Part shown: positions 11,390 to 22,092 of the stretch, one piece after another
How positions within the stretch are numbered: the first letter of the stretch is position 1
How the letters are laid out: each line of letters starts with the position of its first letter
DNA from: Bromus sterilis
Lineage: Eukaryota; Streptophyta; Magnoliopsida; Poales; Poaceae
Reading direction: 5' to 3'
Length of the DNA: 64,000 bases
Assembly (NCBI GenBank): GCA_950022295.1
Contig: OX465600.1
Location: 306,104,031-306,168,030, forward strand
The notes under the pieces: model-generated
The model's database searches: none
Seen by the model: only the letters and a program-made list of their open reading frames with translations
What the model was told of the DNA's origin: nothing
Translations under genes and position numbers: made by a program

Positions 11390-13513
11390 CTACGTCGTAA
11401 TCTTTATCAACTCAATCCAGCGTCTTTGCCTGAGATTAAGATCTGGCTGGGTGAAAATGTATTTGAGGCTTTGGTGGTCGGAATAAATCTCACAACGATT
11501 ACCAAGGAGGTAATGTCGCCAAGTTGTTAGGGCATGAACTACGGCAGCGAGTTCAAGGTCATGGGTAGGATAGTTCTCTTCATGTGGCCGCAACTGGCGT
11601 GAAGCATAAGCTACCACATGTCTATCTTGCAGAAGTATGCATCCTAACCCTTGCCGTGATGCGTCACAATAGATCTCGAAATCCTTTTTGGTGTCTGGAG
11701 GTGCAAGTACGGGTGCAGAAGTCAATCTTCTTTTTAGCTCTTGAAAGCTTTCCTCGCACTTGGAAGTCCAAAGGAATTTCTTATCCTTCTTGAGGAGTTC
11801 AGTTAGAGGCTTTGCAACTTTAGAAAAGTTCTCGACGAAGCGGCGGCAATAGCTGGCTAGGCCAAGAAAACTCCTAACTTGCTTAACCGATTCAGGTGGA
11901 GTCCAGTCAAGGACGGCCTGAACTCTCTCGGGATTCACAGCAATGCCTTTTGCAGAAATCACGTGGCCTAAGTAGGTCACTTCTGATAGCCAAAATTCAC
12001 ACTTGGAGAATTTAGCATACAGGCGATGCTCTCTAAGTTTCATCAATACCAGCCTTAGGTGTTCTGCGTGCTCTTCTTCGTTCTTCGAGTAGATGAGAAT
12101 GTCATCAAGATAAACTACAACAAATTTATCTAGGTACTCCATGAAGATCGAATTCATTAAGCACGAGAATGTGGCGGGGGCATTGGTTAATCCAAAGGAC
12201 ATGACGGTGTACTCGTAAAGACTATAACGAGTAGTAAAAGCCGTTTTTGGAATGTCCTCGTTTCGGATTTTGATTTGATGATAGCCTAATCTCAAATCCA
12301 TCTTGGAAAAGACAGAGGATCCTGCAAGTTGATCATAAAGATCATTGATCCTGGGCAGTGGGTATTTGTTCTTTATCGTTGCTAGATTTAGCGGGCGATA
12401 GTCTACGCACATCCTTTCTGTTCCATCTTTCTTCTTTACGAACAGAATGGGGCAACCCCATGGCGATGAGCTAGGGCGGATGAAACCTTTTGCCAACGAA
12501 GCATCAAGTTGGGTTTTTAGCTCAGCTAACTCATGTGGGGCCATTTTATATGGGCGTCTGGAAATTGGGGTTGTTCCTGGTATAAGATCCACTATAAACT
12601 CTACACACCTGTCGGGTGGCATTCCCGGCAGCTCTTCAGGAAAGACATCCGGGAAGTCACGAACCACCGGAATATCTTCAAGTTCGGGAAGGGGAAGTAC
12701 ATTCAAAGAATGCACTTGGGTTCTTGTTCTAGGTGAGGTGTAGGTGACAGTCTTGCCTGAAGGGTGGGTGAGTTTCACGGATTTGCCTTTGCAATCCAGG
12801 TAAGCATTTTGTCTTGATAGCCAATCCATGCCAAGGATGACATCAATGTCTGAAGATTTGAGGGCTATGAGTGATGCAAGGAATACTAAACCCTCAATTG
12901 CAATTTGATTACCATGGCTTACTCTAGTAGTTTGCCATCTTGACCCTGGAGTTTGAATAATCATTGGGGTAGACAATTCAACAAAGGATAACTCATGACG
13001 AAGTGCATAACTTTCCGACATGAATGAATGAGATGCTCCTGGGTCGAAAAGAACGGAAGTAGGAACATAATTGACTGGAAGCGTACCAAGAATGACGTCA
13101 GAAATGTCGTCAGTCTCTTTGGCGGCAATCTGGTTCACACGTCCACGAGTGGCGGGAGGAGCGGGCTTGGTGGTGTAGACCTTCTGGGGTGGCTTGCCAC
13201 GACCATTGTTGTTGTTATTGCCTCTGGCACGGGGTGGAACATTCTGATTCTGGAGCTGGTTCTGGGGACACTCGCGAGAATAGTGGCCTGCCTGACCACA
13301 CTTGTAACAGGCTCCGAAAACAGTGCGTGGAGCTGGGTTGTTTGGTGGAGCTGGGTGGAACTGGGTTGGTGGACGAGGCGCCACATAGGATGGCCTCGGT
13401 GGGTTGTTCTGGCGGAACATACTGTTTGGGATCCAGATCTTGCGCTTCTGAGGACCTGAACTGAATGAACTATCATCTCTAGGGTGTTTGCGAAAATCAT
13501 TGGGAGTGTTCAT
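11390..13513 (-). pseudogene. pol: Zinc knuckle, protease, reverse transcriptase and RNase H of the chromovirus polyprotein
   Basis: The 707-residue open stretch carries a gag zinc knuckle CX2CX4HX4C at C69, C72, H77, C82, and an aspartic protease site at D156 (DPGAS; most relatives have DSGAS). Reverse transcriptase spans roughly 310-510 with catalytic D405 (MDLRLGYHQI) and the YLDD box at 467-470. RNase H follows from about 610 with D616, E653 and D678. The frame is the same as that of gag (13727-14206), separated by one TAG. It ends early at TAG 11390-11392 because of a 1-bp deletion near 11403: the expected codons of the tether (LIKDYD) are shifted to LIKITT. Confidence 0.9.
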
Positions 13514-13726
13514 GTCCTCGGCCTTGATGGCTTTGTTGACAAGGACTTGGAAGGTGGCAAAGTCATGCAGATTGAGCTCACGACGGAGTCCAGAATTGAG
13601 TCCACGACGGAACCTTTCTTGTTTCTTGGAGTCGGGGGAGACTTCTTCAGTAGCATAACGAGCCAGTCGGTTGAACTCACGACTAAACTCGTCAACAGTC
13701 CTTCTGCCTTGGGTGAGGTTGCAGAA

Positions 13727-14206
13727 CTACTCACGCTTGCGGTGCATAAGACCTTTTGGAATGTGGTGCTCACGGAAGGAAGTGCAGAATTCCTCCCAAG
13801 TGGTGGGTGGTCCAGCGGGACGCATGTTCAGAAAATTCTCCCACCAAGAACTAGTTGCACCTTCAAGGTGATAGGTGGCATAGTTGACCTTGTCGCCATC
13901 TGCAACATGGCCTGCTTGGAGCTTTCTTTCGATGCTGCGAAGCCAATCATCGGCGTCAAGGGGCTCGGTGGAGTAATTGAAAACCGGGGGATGAAGCCGG
14001 ATGAAGTCGTTCAATGACACCAACTCATTACGCTGCTGAGTGGTGTTGTGGGCAATAACCTCCAGCAAATGGTGAGAGTCTCGGCGATTCCTCTCGACCT
14101 CCATCAGAACCTGAGCCATCGTGGGTGGGGGTGGAAGGTTGTCTTCCTCCTGATCATTCCCACGACCTTGGTTACGACCAACCTGGCCACGGGTCCCGTG
14201 AGACAT
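13727..14206 (-). pseudogene. gag: gag N-terminal part of the chromovirus
   Basis: The frame begins at ATG 14206 and encodes 159 residues up to TAG 13727-13729. It has the retrotransposon gag core: DADDWLRSIERKL at about 84-96, then YATYHLEGATSSWWENF (about 108-124) and WEEFCTSFREHHIP (about 136-149). The sequence after the stop continues in the same phase with homologous gag (TVDEFSREFNRLARYA) into the zinc knuckle, so the TAG is a single nonsense change in a gag-pol fusion frame. The start is chosen because it is the only ATG before the conserved core and is followed by a basic, Gly/Arg-rich N-terminus. Confidence 0.88.
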
Positions 14207-14539
14207 CCTGAAGGTGAAAAACCAAAGTCAAACAGAGTTGGTTTGGAGAGTCGAAACAAGGTATTGAAGTACTGGAAGGATTACAGAGCAAAGGAAGTAA
14301 TCATCTTGACAACATGGTGATAAAAGCATACAAGCCATATATTCACAAGCTGTCATACAAACCATACATCGTTTTAGTACAAGCATCAAGCTAATACAAA
14401 CGTGATGAAGATGATACATCCTTCAGAGGCACCCTGACTTCCTATACATTATTTATCTAAGCCTCTGGAACTTAGACACCTTGCTTACAATATACTAAGA
14501 TACTACTACTTCCTCACTAAGGTAAGACCACAGGCGGTC

Positions 14540-15319
14540 TCACACATCTCCACCTCCATAGTAGTCCTCATAAAAGTTACCCGCGTATCCCGGCAGCTGA
14601 AGATGGCCATCGGAAAACACGGAGGCCTGTGGACCTTGATATCCATTTGGGCAAGGATGGGGCCTAGGTCCAGCGTAGGGTGGAAGCAAAGGACCACGGG
14701 GTGGAATGATGCCTCCAATCTCGGGCCAAGCAACTCGAGAAGGCATCTGTGTCCTCACAGGGTAGATAGCATCATACTCAACTGATCCCACACTCACGAA
14801 GGGTGCCAAGAGTGTCAAAGCTCGATACAGTCGGGCACGAGTGGAGTGAAGCTCGAATCGAAGGGCACGTGCATCACGATCTCGATCACTAGCAAACCTA
14901 GCAGTCATCTAAAGTGCTGGATCTTCTGCAGAGTGATCTGAGTAGAGTCCGGTGTAATATCCCTCTTCTCCTGGAAGTGCAGCAGGGATATAGCGGAACG
15001 AAGTCTCTCGCAGCATAGTGTGCTCCTCTCTCAACAGTGTAATACATGAGTATGCAGCATCCTGCACAGCCATGTTCTCAGTCATGCCAATGCCATGTCC
15101 AAAGTGGATAGGCTGAGTGACTCCATTGTGGTGCGGGTAGATCTTGACAATGCAGTGGTATTGAGTCTGGTTGAAGTCGTGGAACTGCTCCTCGACGGTG
15201 TACTCAGGATACCATCAATCTCCTACATAGGACATCATCTCGATCAACGTGGCGGGATGACCGCGCACATCGAGGCACCTAGTCAAACGAACAATCTGCC
15301 GAGGGGGAAGATTTGCCAT
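14540..15319 (-). pseudogene. Extra sense-strand frame between primer site and gag of the chromovirus (about 259 codons, two stops)
   Basis: On the minus strand ATG 15317-15319 opens a frame that stays in phase for 260 codons to the stop at 14540, interrupted only by TGA at 15215-15217 (codon 35) and TAG at 14909-14911 (codon 137). Both fit single transitions (TGG to TGA, CAG to TAG). The product has a conserved-looking middle (YTVEEQFHDFNQTQYHCIV, about 40-58; HFGHGIGMTENMAVQDAAY, about 73-91), a charged central part (DRDRDARALRF) and a Pro/Gly/Tyr-rich C-terminus ending GNFYEDYYGGGDV. I recognise no catalytic motif. It is separate from gag by 333 bp and in the same orientation. Its function is unknown. 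Confidence 0.7.
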
Positions 15320-15728
15320 CTGAAACAGAAAGAAGGAGTTTGCAAATGCATCAGATTATGAGATAAATCTGGAATGACTCGGACAGCATAACGGCTGTAA
15401 TTGTAAGAAAAGACAATTTCTTACAACATGGAAAACAGCACTTACATAATACGATGTAAGAAATCAGCATCACAACAATGCTGGAAAACCGGACACAACT
15501 TTCCTACGGCTACAAGGAGGCAAACAACGAGATGTTCTAATCAGACAGAGGAGAGCCTAGTCCTATCTTCCCGTAGAACAAGATGAGGGTGACTCAGAAC
15601 TCAGAACGAAGAGGGTAAGGAGAAAAAAGAAGCCTTACGTTATTCCCTTATATACCCAGTGTAAATATATAACTATAGCAAGCTAGACTCAACTTCGGCC
15701 AAGGCTGCTAGTCCTACAGTCAGTCCTT
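15320..15728 (-). other. Leader between primer site and pre-gag frame of the chromovirus
   Basis: About 410 bp with no supported coding frame. It is the untranslated leader of the genomic RNA and would contain the packaging signal, which I cannot locate by eye. Confidence 0.5.
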
Positions 15729-15740
15729 CTCTGATACCAA
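15729..15740 (-). other. Primer binding site of the chromovirus (initiator Met tRNA)
   Basis: The minus strand reads TTGGTATCAGAG, three bases from the end of the 5' LTR at 15744. TGGTATCAGAGC is the standard site complementary to initiator methionine tRNA in plant retrotransposons, and it fixes the element's orientation. Confidence 0.92.
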
Positions 15741-15743
15741 GTC

Positions 15744-18700
15744 TGTCGGGATCCGGGGTTAGCGTATGCAAGTCCAGCTAAGACATAGTCATATGGAGAG
15801 CCGAGAACCGTACCCACTTGTCTAAGCAGACAAGGCCAAGCACAGAACGTTCTCGGAAGCATCGTACGAGAGGGGCATCCCATCCAGGCCGGATGATCAA
15901 CTGAGATGGGTCCTCATCGTTCGCACACAAGTCTAATGATATGGGTGATGAACTCCCATATTCACAGACAAGTCGCCTCAACCATACTATCGACTATCTC
16001 ATAACCCTTACATAGACTTACTCCAGCCCGATCACTTAGTCGGGGTCTAGGGCAGGCTCAATCATACCACAAAGTGTGCACGAGACGGAGTCTCAAGCAA
16101 TCGCATCGCGATGCCCCAAGCTGCGCACATCTAAGGGCCACTTGGTGTATGAATGACCGCCAGCCAGATCACAACTAAGGTCTCGAAAACCCATACAAAG
16201 ACATGCATGTTATAACATACACGCAGCACACATGCCTTGTATGAACAGCAGGTACCATTGCAATTCTCTACAAAGTATACATTTTATTGATAACTCTTAT
16301 AGAGTGCACACAGAGATCACAAGCATGTGATCCAACATTACAACAAACAAGCGGAAGCAAAGTATGTCTGAGTACAGACAAGTTTAACAAATGGCTTAAG
16401 AAGCCTTATTTAAACACAAGCCCTCCACGAGGGAACCAGTCGTCTGACTGGGACTAGACTAGCTTGATCTTCAGTCGTCCAGCTCGATGAAGAAGCCACC
16501 TTCGGGGTCAGTGGTTTCATCTAAAACATAGATTAAGCAAACGTGAGTACAAAGTCGTACTCACCAAGACTTACATAGGAGCTATACTACTCATGCACAT
16601 GTATCAAGGTAAAGGGAGGTGGGGTTTCACTTGCAGAGGAGCCAGCTTTGACTTGGCTAGTCCTGAACTACGAGTACCATACTTGAGGTAAGAAACGTAC
16701 ATGAGTCCACTATTTTCACCAACCAATTACACCACTATGGTGCCTTCCTCGACTTCCCACGAGGAAGCACGCCACAGCACTCACACTTATCTTGGTGTGT
16801 TTTAGAAGTATCCAGTTCAAGTTGTCTAATAATCAAGCTAAGCTTTCCAAGCAGTCCATAACCGCAGACGCGGCTATCCGAATAGTTTTGTTAACCCTGC
16901 AGGGGTGTACCGCTACACACACATGACCATCGGTTACCGCCTTTGATCTCGACACCATTCAAGGGGTGCCGGCGAGGATGCTCACCACAATTGTTACCTC
17001 ATAGCCGATCTAGTCCAAGAGAGTCGCCTACCTGGGTTGGCTACCACTATCGTGAACCCAGCCGGTTTACCGAAGTGGACCCAGATGATGTGTGCGTGGT
17101 GCAGAAGCCGGTCTCGGATGAGCCGTTCTCTCACTTGGCAGCCAGGCCACTTAACCTACCAGAACTCCGAACTATTGCGACATCTGGACATCGAAGGGGA
17201 TGAGTTAGTAAGTTGAGAGGGGTCAGTGAGCCCAATGTGTGGTTGTACTCTTAATCTTGGATCACCACACAAGAACTCGAACTTAGGGCGGTGTTCAACG
17301 AGACAACCCACTGTGTACTCCTACACAGCCTCTCATCGTTCACCTTGTATTAGGTCGATTCACCAACACTTTTCTACCACCATCAACATGATCACTACCA
17401 TCCCGACTCACATAACAGTATCATCATGGTATCAATCTAAGCATGCAATAAGCAGTAACAATTGCAGGGGCCACATGATATCAACCAACTCCTACATTTG
17501 CTAGGATTGTGGTTTGCTTACCACTGTGACAAATGATAGGTCATGCAAAGGAATGGGTTCATCTATGCGGTAGAAACGTAGCATGGTAATCATCCTAAAC
17601 AATGCATAAGAGAGACATGAGAGGGAAGTGGGATTTTATCGACATGATCAATGGGGGTTTGCTTGCCTTGCTGACGAGATTCGGGTTCGGGGTCTTCAAC
17701 GAAGGGGGTGACCTCGGGTTCCGGCTCCACTTCTATCAGCAACATGACAATCATAGGATCAACATAATGTAAAATGCACAATCACATGAATAATATTGAA
17801 ATGGTGATGTTCATGATATTGATGTGTTGAGCATTCCACTTAAATGGAGTATATTGCAATTTGAATTGCAAATTCAAACTCCACATTTCAATTCAACATT
17901 AACCAAGTTGTAAGTGACATAGTTTGATCATTTTGAATCAACTTCAAATGTGTATGATATGCCTGTGAAGTGTGGTTGAATTGTAGCTTAATTCCAAGGT
18001 CCAAGTTGCAAAATCATTTGATTTGAATTTGAAGTAATTTCAAATAATTCAAATGACATATGCTACTGGTCCCATTTTAAAATCAACTCAAACATAGTTG
18101 AAAGTTGCATATTTGGAAAGATAATTTTCTCCTGATCATTTTTCATATATTATTTGTCCAATTTGGAGTTAATATGAATTTTCTATGAATTTCCAAAGTT
18201 TGGGCTATTTTCTGGATTTTCTGGAATTTCTTTAATTCAAATAATCTCTGGAAATTCATTTACTGCGTCATGCTTGCGCAAGGCTGACGTCAGGGGGGGG
18301 CTGACATGTGGGGTCACCCTGTCAGTGGCTGGGTTCACTTAACCGGTGGGTTAAGTTAATCCAGTGGCTTAATTAAGCCACTGGGCCCACTGGTCAGTGA
18401 CCCAGGGGGTCATTAGCCAGGTGATTAACAGGGGGGTTAGCGCTGACACGCCGGCGGCTAAACGCCGGCGACTGGACCGCGGCGGCGCTGCACGGGAGCT
18501 CGATTCCGGCCACGGGAGGGGAAACGGAGGGCACCGGCTTGCTCCTGGAGGTCGTCCGCGTCTTCTGGAGGCAACAGGGGTCCACAGGGAGGTCGGGAGC
18601 GACGACGGCGACGACTCCGGCGGAAGCAGAACCACGGCGAGGTCATAGTCGACGTGGTAGCGCACGGCTCGGGCTGATCTCGCATGCGTTCGAACGCTGG

Positions 18701-19837
18701 CATGCTCAGAAGCCAAACGCACGCACTGGAACTTCACGAAGAGCACTGGAGCGAGGTGGACGACGACCATGGCGGCGACCTTCCTCGGCTCTCATGGCGG
18801 AATCGTCTAGGGGGGGATTGAGGAGCCGCGAGGTTGGGGTTTCTGCTCACCAGGAGGTGGTGAACGCAACGGCACCGGCGATGGAGACGGAGAGGCTTCA
18901 ACGGCGACGAATTCGTCGGAGTCCTTCACGGCGGCCGGCGGAACTCGATGAAGAATCCGGCGTCTACGAGGGCTCCGGGCTTGATTCCTTCTGCAGGTCG
19001 ATGAAGTCGACGATGGCGAGGAGGATGGACAGCACGGCGCAGCTCAGGGACGTCGTTGGCCACGCGGGCTTCAAGCTATGGCGACGGCGGCGTCCTGTTC
19101 TTCGCGGGGCTCAGCGAGAGAGAGGAGGACAGACACTGGGGAGGGGGGAATGAGCTCACGGCGTCTCCAGGGTGCGTCCAGGTGCGAGAAGAGGGCACGG
19201 GGCGGCCTGGAAGCTCGTCGACGACGACGTGTCGTCCCCAGCTAGCTCGGTGGCATTCCACCGAGCAGCTTGGAGGCACGGGACGGGGAAGAAGACCCCG
19301 CTACCCCTCTGGGCCGGGTGGGCCGGATGGGCTGGCTTCGCCCTGGGCGCCAGGTAAGCTTTTCCTTTTATTTTCTGTTTAATCTTTCCTTTCTTTTTCT
19401 GCATATTTGTTTTGGCTCTGATAAAAATATCAAACCATTTTATAAAATGCTGAAACTTTTTATGTGACATCACATTATACTAGGCTAGCCACTTGTAAAG
19501 TTTGAACATTTTTAATATTCAAATAATTTGAATTTTAAATCAAATAGGGTTTTTTAATTAATTCCAAGGCACTGTTTGAATATTTGAAAAATCCATGAGC
19601 ATGGGATGGGTCCCACATCACTTGATATGTGATCACACTCATTTATAAGACTTTTCAAAAATCTAACATGAATTTTTGGAGAAGATTTTTATCTGGCCTT
19701 TTGAATTAATTCATCTGGGGGGGTTTCCTTCTCCCATTTTGCTTTTGATTTTGATTTCAATGATTTCTTTTGAAAATTTTCACATGATGCAAAGTGACTT
19801 GCTAACCCTAGCACATTCCTAACTTGGGGTTGTGACA
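15744..19837 (-). repeat. 5' LTR of the chromovirus
   Basis: Same length as the 3' LTR (4,094 bp) and identical except for about 47 substitutions. On the sense (minus) strand it starts TGTCACAACC at 19837 and ends CCCGACA at 15744. It holds the same GC-rich block at 18435-19355. It should carry the promoter; I could not fix a TATA box with confidence. Confidence 0.95.
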
Positions 19838-19842
19838 GTGGA
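19838..19842. repeat. Target site duplication GTGGA, right of the chromovirus
   Basis: GTGGA follows the terminal TGACA of the chromovirus and equals 5644-5648. Athila-type gag sequence continues directly after it. Confidence 0.95.
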
Positions 19843-20073
19843 GCAATAGGAGTGCAGATAAAGTCACTGTTGTTGTGACTAGTGAAGTCACAAAACTTAG
19901 TGTTTTCATTGGAACCCGTAGTAGCAGCAGGTATTTTTGGTATTTTTGATTAGGGACACAAAAGTAAAAACTGAAAGGTAAACTAACAAGACTAAAAAGA
20001 AAAGGTAAAAGATAGTGTGCAACTCCCCTATCTTGTAGACTTGAGTGCCCGACAACGGCGCCAGAAATTTGCT
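19843..20073 (-). pseudogene. gag: Leader and first gag codons of the Athila-type element
   Basis: On the minus strand this joins the 5' LTR to the gag fragment at 5643. The last part reads PAATTGSNENTKFCDFTSHN in the gag frame and meets the insertion exactly at the duplicated GTGGA. There is no clear ATG upstream in the same phase, so the start is not determined. The rest is a T-rich untranslated leader. Confidence 0.65.
20046..20063 (-). other. Primer binding site of the Athila-type element
   Basis: The minus strand reads TGGCGCCGTTGTCGGGCA ten bases after the LTR end. This is a common Athila/Gypsy primer site (Asp-type tRNA). Confidence 0.8.
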
Positions 20074-21243
20074 TGATGGCTTCTCGCCCCTCGTTGGTTA
20101 CCCCAAGTGGAAGGTTTGAGATGCAGCGCAGCAGCAAGTTTCCCTCGGTGAAGATACCAAGGTTATCGAACCATTAGGACTCAGGAGATACAAGTAGGTG
20201 GCAACGTCGCCAGAAATTGCTTCCTGACTAGGGTGTTGTCGTCGACCTGCACACAACAACAAATAACTTTGCTCCCAACGAGTACAGAGGAGTTGTCAAT
20301 TCCTCCAGCCTTGTCGTTTACAAAGGATCAACGCAAGAGAAAAAAGGTGCAAAGGAAAGTAAAAGCCTAAATTATATTGAGGGTGTGAACAATAATGTGA
20401 AGATGGACCGGGGTCCCGTGATTTTCATTAGTGATGTCTCTCTCCCAAACGACGATAAAAGTGCTAGCGAGGTAAACAAATCACAGTTGGGCAATTGACA
20501 GGATTATGAAGGCATCGCAATGCTAACTATGCTGCAAAGAAAGGAAGGGCTCAAAAGCAATGGGCAGTACACCAAGGTAAGTAGACAGAAATCCATCTGC
20601 ATCTACTACGAATCATCCACCTTGAGATATCTATCCAGAACATCTCGCTGGTATTAAGTTGCGAATCCCACCCAAAGTGTAAACTCAAAGCAACAGACAA
20701 CTGCATTAAAAGAACTTTGCGTAAAGTAAACAATCCTTGCACCCGCAGGTACAAGCACCATTGTTTTATCCCTGGTGGCAACAGCACATCCCCTAGTCTC
20801 ATGTTTCTGTCACTCAAGCTAGACATCAAGGGGCTGAACCCACAATCGAGCATAACGCTCTCTCTTGGAGTTGGAAATACAATACTTGGCCAAAGCAAAT
20901 ACCGCAACGGAGAACATGCAAGAATTTACTCAAGAACAAAATATAAAAGAGAAGAACCAAATATATTACTCATGACAATCTGAACATAGTCTCATAATCC
21001 ATCAGATCCCAACAAACTCATCATTGCAACAACAGAAATTACATAGATGCCTCGATCATGTGAGGCAGCTCACGAGGACTCGAAAGTGGAAGCAAAAAAG
21101 GGGGAGAGATTCATCACATAGCTACTGGTCACGGACCCATGGTCCAAGGTGGACTACTCACGGCATATCCAGGAGGCGTCCATGGCTATGGATGGTCTCC
21201 CGGAGGGGGTTCCTCCTTCCGGCAGGGTGCCGGGGCAGCTTCT
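20074..21243 (-). repeat. 5' LTR of the Athila-type element, inner part
   Basis: This is the 3' portion of the LTR on the minus strand, ending ...GCCATCA at 20074. It stops at 21243 where CACTACTAGGG of the inserted CACTA begins. The LTR resumes at 32175; the joint GGGGCAGCTTCT / CCAGGCAGCC becomes continuous when the CACTA and one TCT are removed. The two parts total about 1.64 kb, in line with Sabrina/WHAM-like LTRs. Confidence 0.8.
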
Positions 21244-21484
21244 CACTACTAGGGAATACCCTTATGGTGGCGCCCTTTTTTGAGTTTAGTGGCGCATTAT
21301 GGATGCGCCACTAACTAAAAGCCACTAATAAGGGCTTAGGGGTGGCGCATTCTGGATGCGCCACCCCTAAGGCCCTTAGGCGTGGATGGTCCCCCGCTAT
21401 GGATGGTCTCCCGGAGGGGGTTCCTCCTTCCGGCAGGGTGCCGGGGCAGCTTCTCACTACTAGGGAATACCCTTATGGTGGCGC
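21185..21484. repeat. 89-bp exact direct repeat spanning LTR flank and CACTA terminus
   Basis: The segment 21185-21273 (59 bp of Athila LTR plus the first 30 bp of the CACTA) is repeated without mismatch at 21396-21484, 211 bp away. The intervening 122 bp is CACTA-type subterminal sequence and is not itself duplicated. So a second CACTA terminus at 21455 lies inside the element, preceded by LTR sequence and the same TCT. Confidence 0.93.
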
Positions 21485-21570
21485 ATTCTGATATGCGTCA
21501 CGCCTAAGGTTCCTTAGGGGTGGCGCATTCCCAGTGCGCCACTAAATCCAGAAAAAATGCGCCACTAAAT
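21274..21570. repeat. Left subterminal repeat region of the CACTA
   Basis: Several copies of GTGGCGCATT facing ATGCGCCAC occur here (for example 21290-21310, 21343-21370, 21479-21545). In En/Spm-type elements such subterminal repeats bind the TNPA-like protein and are needed for transposition; this role is inferred by analogy. Confidence 0.75.
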
Positions 21571-22092
21571 GGGTTACAGAAAACAAAAAAAAGAATTACA
21601 GAAAAGAATAAAAACATTACAGATATTTTTATTATATGACAGAAATGCAAAATACAATATTACAATGAGCCCAACAATTATTGATACAAAATAATTGCAT
21701 TATAATTCTTATTACAAATATTTACAAAGGTCTAGAGGCCAACAAGATTCACAAGATTACATCCATCACAGTATTACAATGAGTCCAACAATTATGGAAA
21801 ACCGAAAACTACTTACGTCATCATCTCTTGCTTGCTCTTCAACCTGCACAAAACAAAGCTTTAGAGGTCACATCCATATGAATTCATACCAATGGAGAAC
21901 AAAGCAATGTAGCATCTATTCTTATCAACAACTTAAAGCAAGTCGATCAATGGCGAAGAGCATGCACATATGCATATAAATGCATATGCAGTGACCTTTA
22001 TACACAAAGAGCACCAAGAGTATTTGACACTACCATCTACTACACAAAGAGTACATCCAAATTACATATAGGGCATAAATAACATAAATTGT
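21571..22092. other. Non-coding stretch between left subterminal region and ORF1-like gene
   Basis: AT-rich sequence with no supported frame. It follows the 3' end of the minus-strand gene and probably holds its 3' untranslated region. I saw no clear polyadenylation motif arrangement. Confidence 0.4.

Larger units (their letters stand above)
5649..19837 (-). mobile_element. Complete chromodomain Gypsy retrotransposon (Tekay/Del-type chromovirus), 14,189 bp
   Basis: Two direct LTRs of exactly 4,094 bp (5649-9742 and 15744-19837) flank a 6,001-bp internal region. The ends are TGTC...GACA, flanked by GTGGA on both sides. A primer site for initiator methionine tRNA lies next to the right LTR and a purine-rich tract next to the left LTR, so the element reads on the minus strand. 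The internal order is an extra pre-gag frame, gag with zinc knuckle, protease, reverse transcriptase, RNase H, integrase and chromodomain. The chromodomain and domain order place it among chromoviruses; long LTRs suit the Tekay/Del branch. The coding part carries several stops, so it is non-autonomous now. Confidence 0.93.

Noticed and set aside
13028..14017. Plus-strand frames of 143-177 codons across the chromovirus gag
   Set aside because: They are antisense to recognised gag and zinc knuckle coding and have no motif of their own.
15729..15740. tRNA-like sequence near the LTR
   Set aside because: Only the 12-base primer complement is present; no cloverleaf or promoter boxes of a tRNA gene.
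21274..21396. Idea of a simple 211-bp tandem duplication at the CACTA end
   Set aside because: Only 89 of 211 bases are repeated; the remaining 122 do not recur after the second copy.
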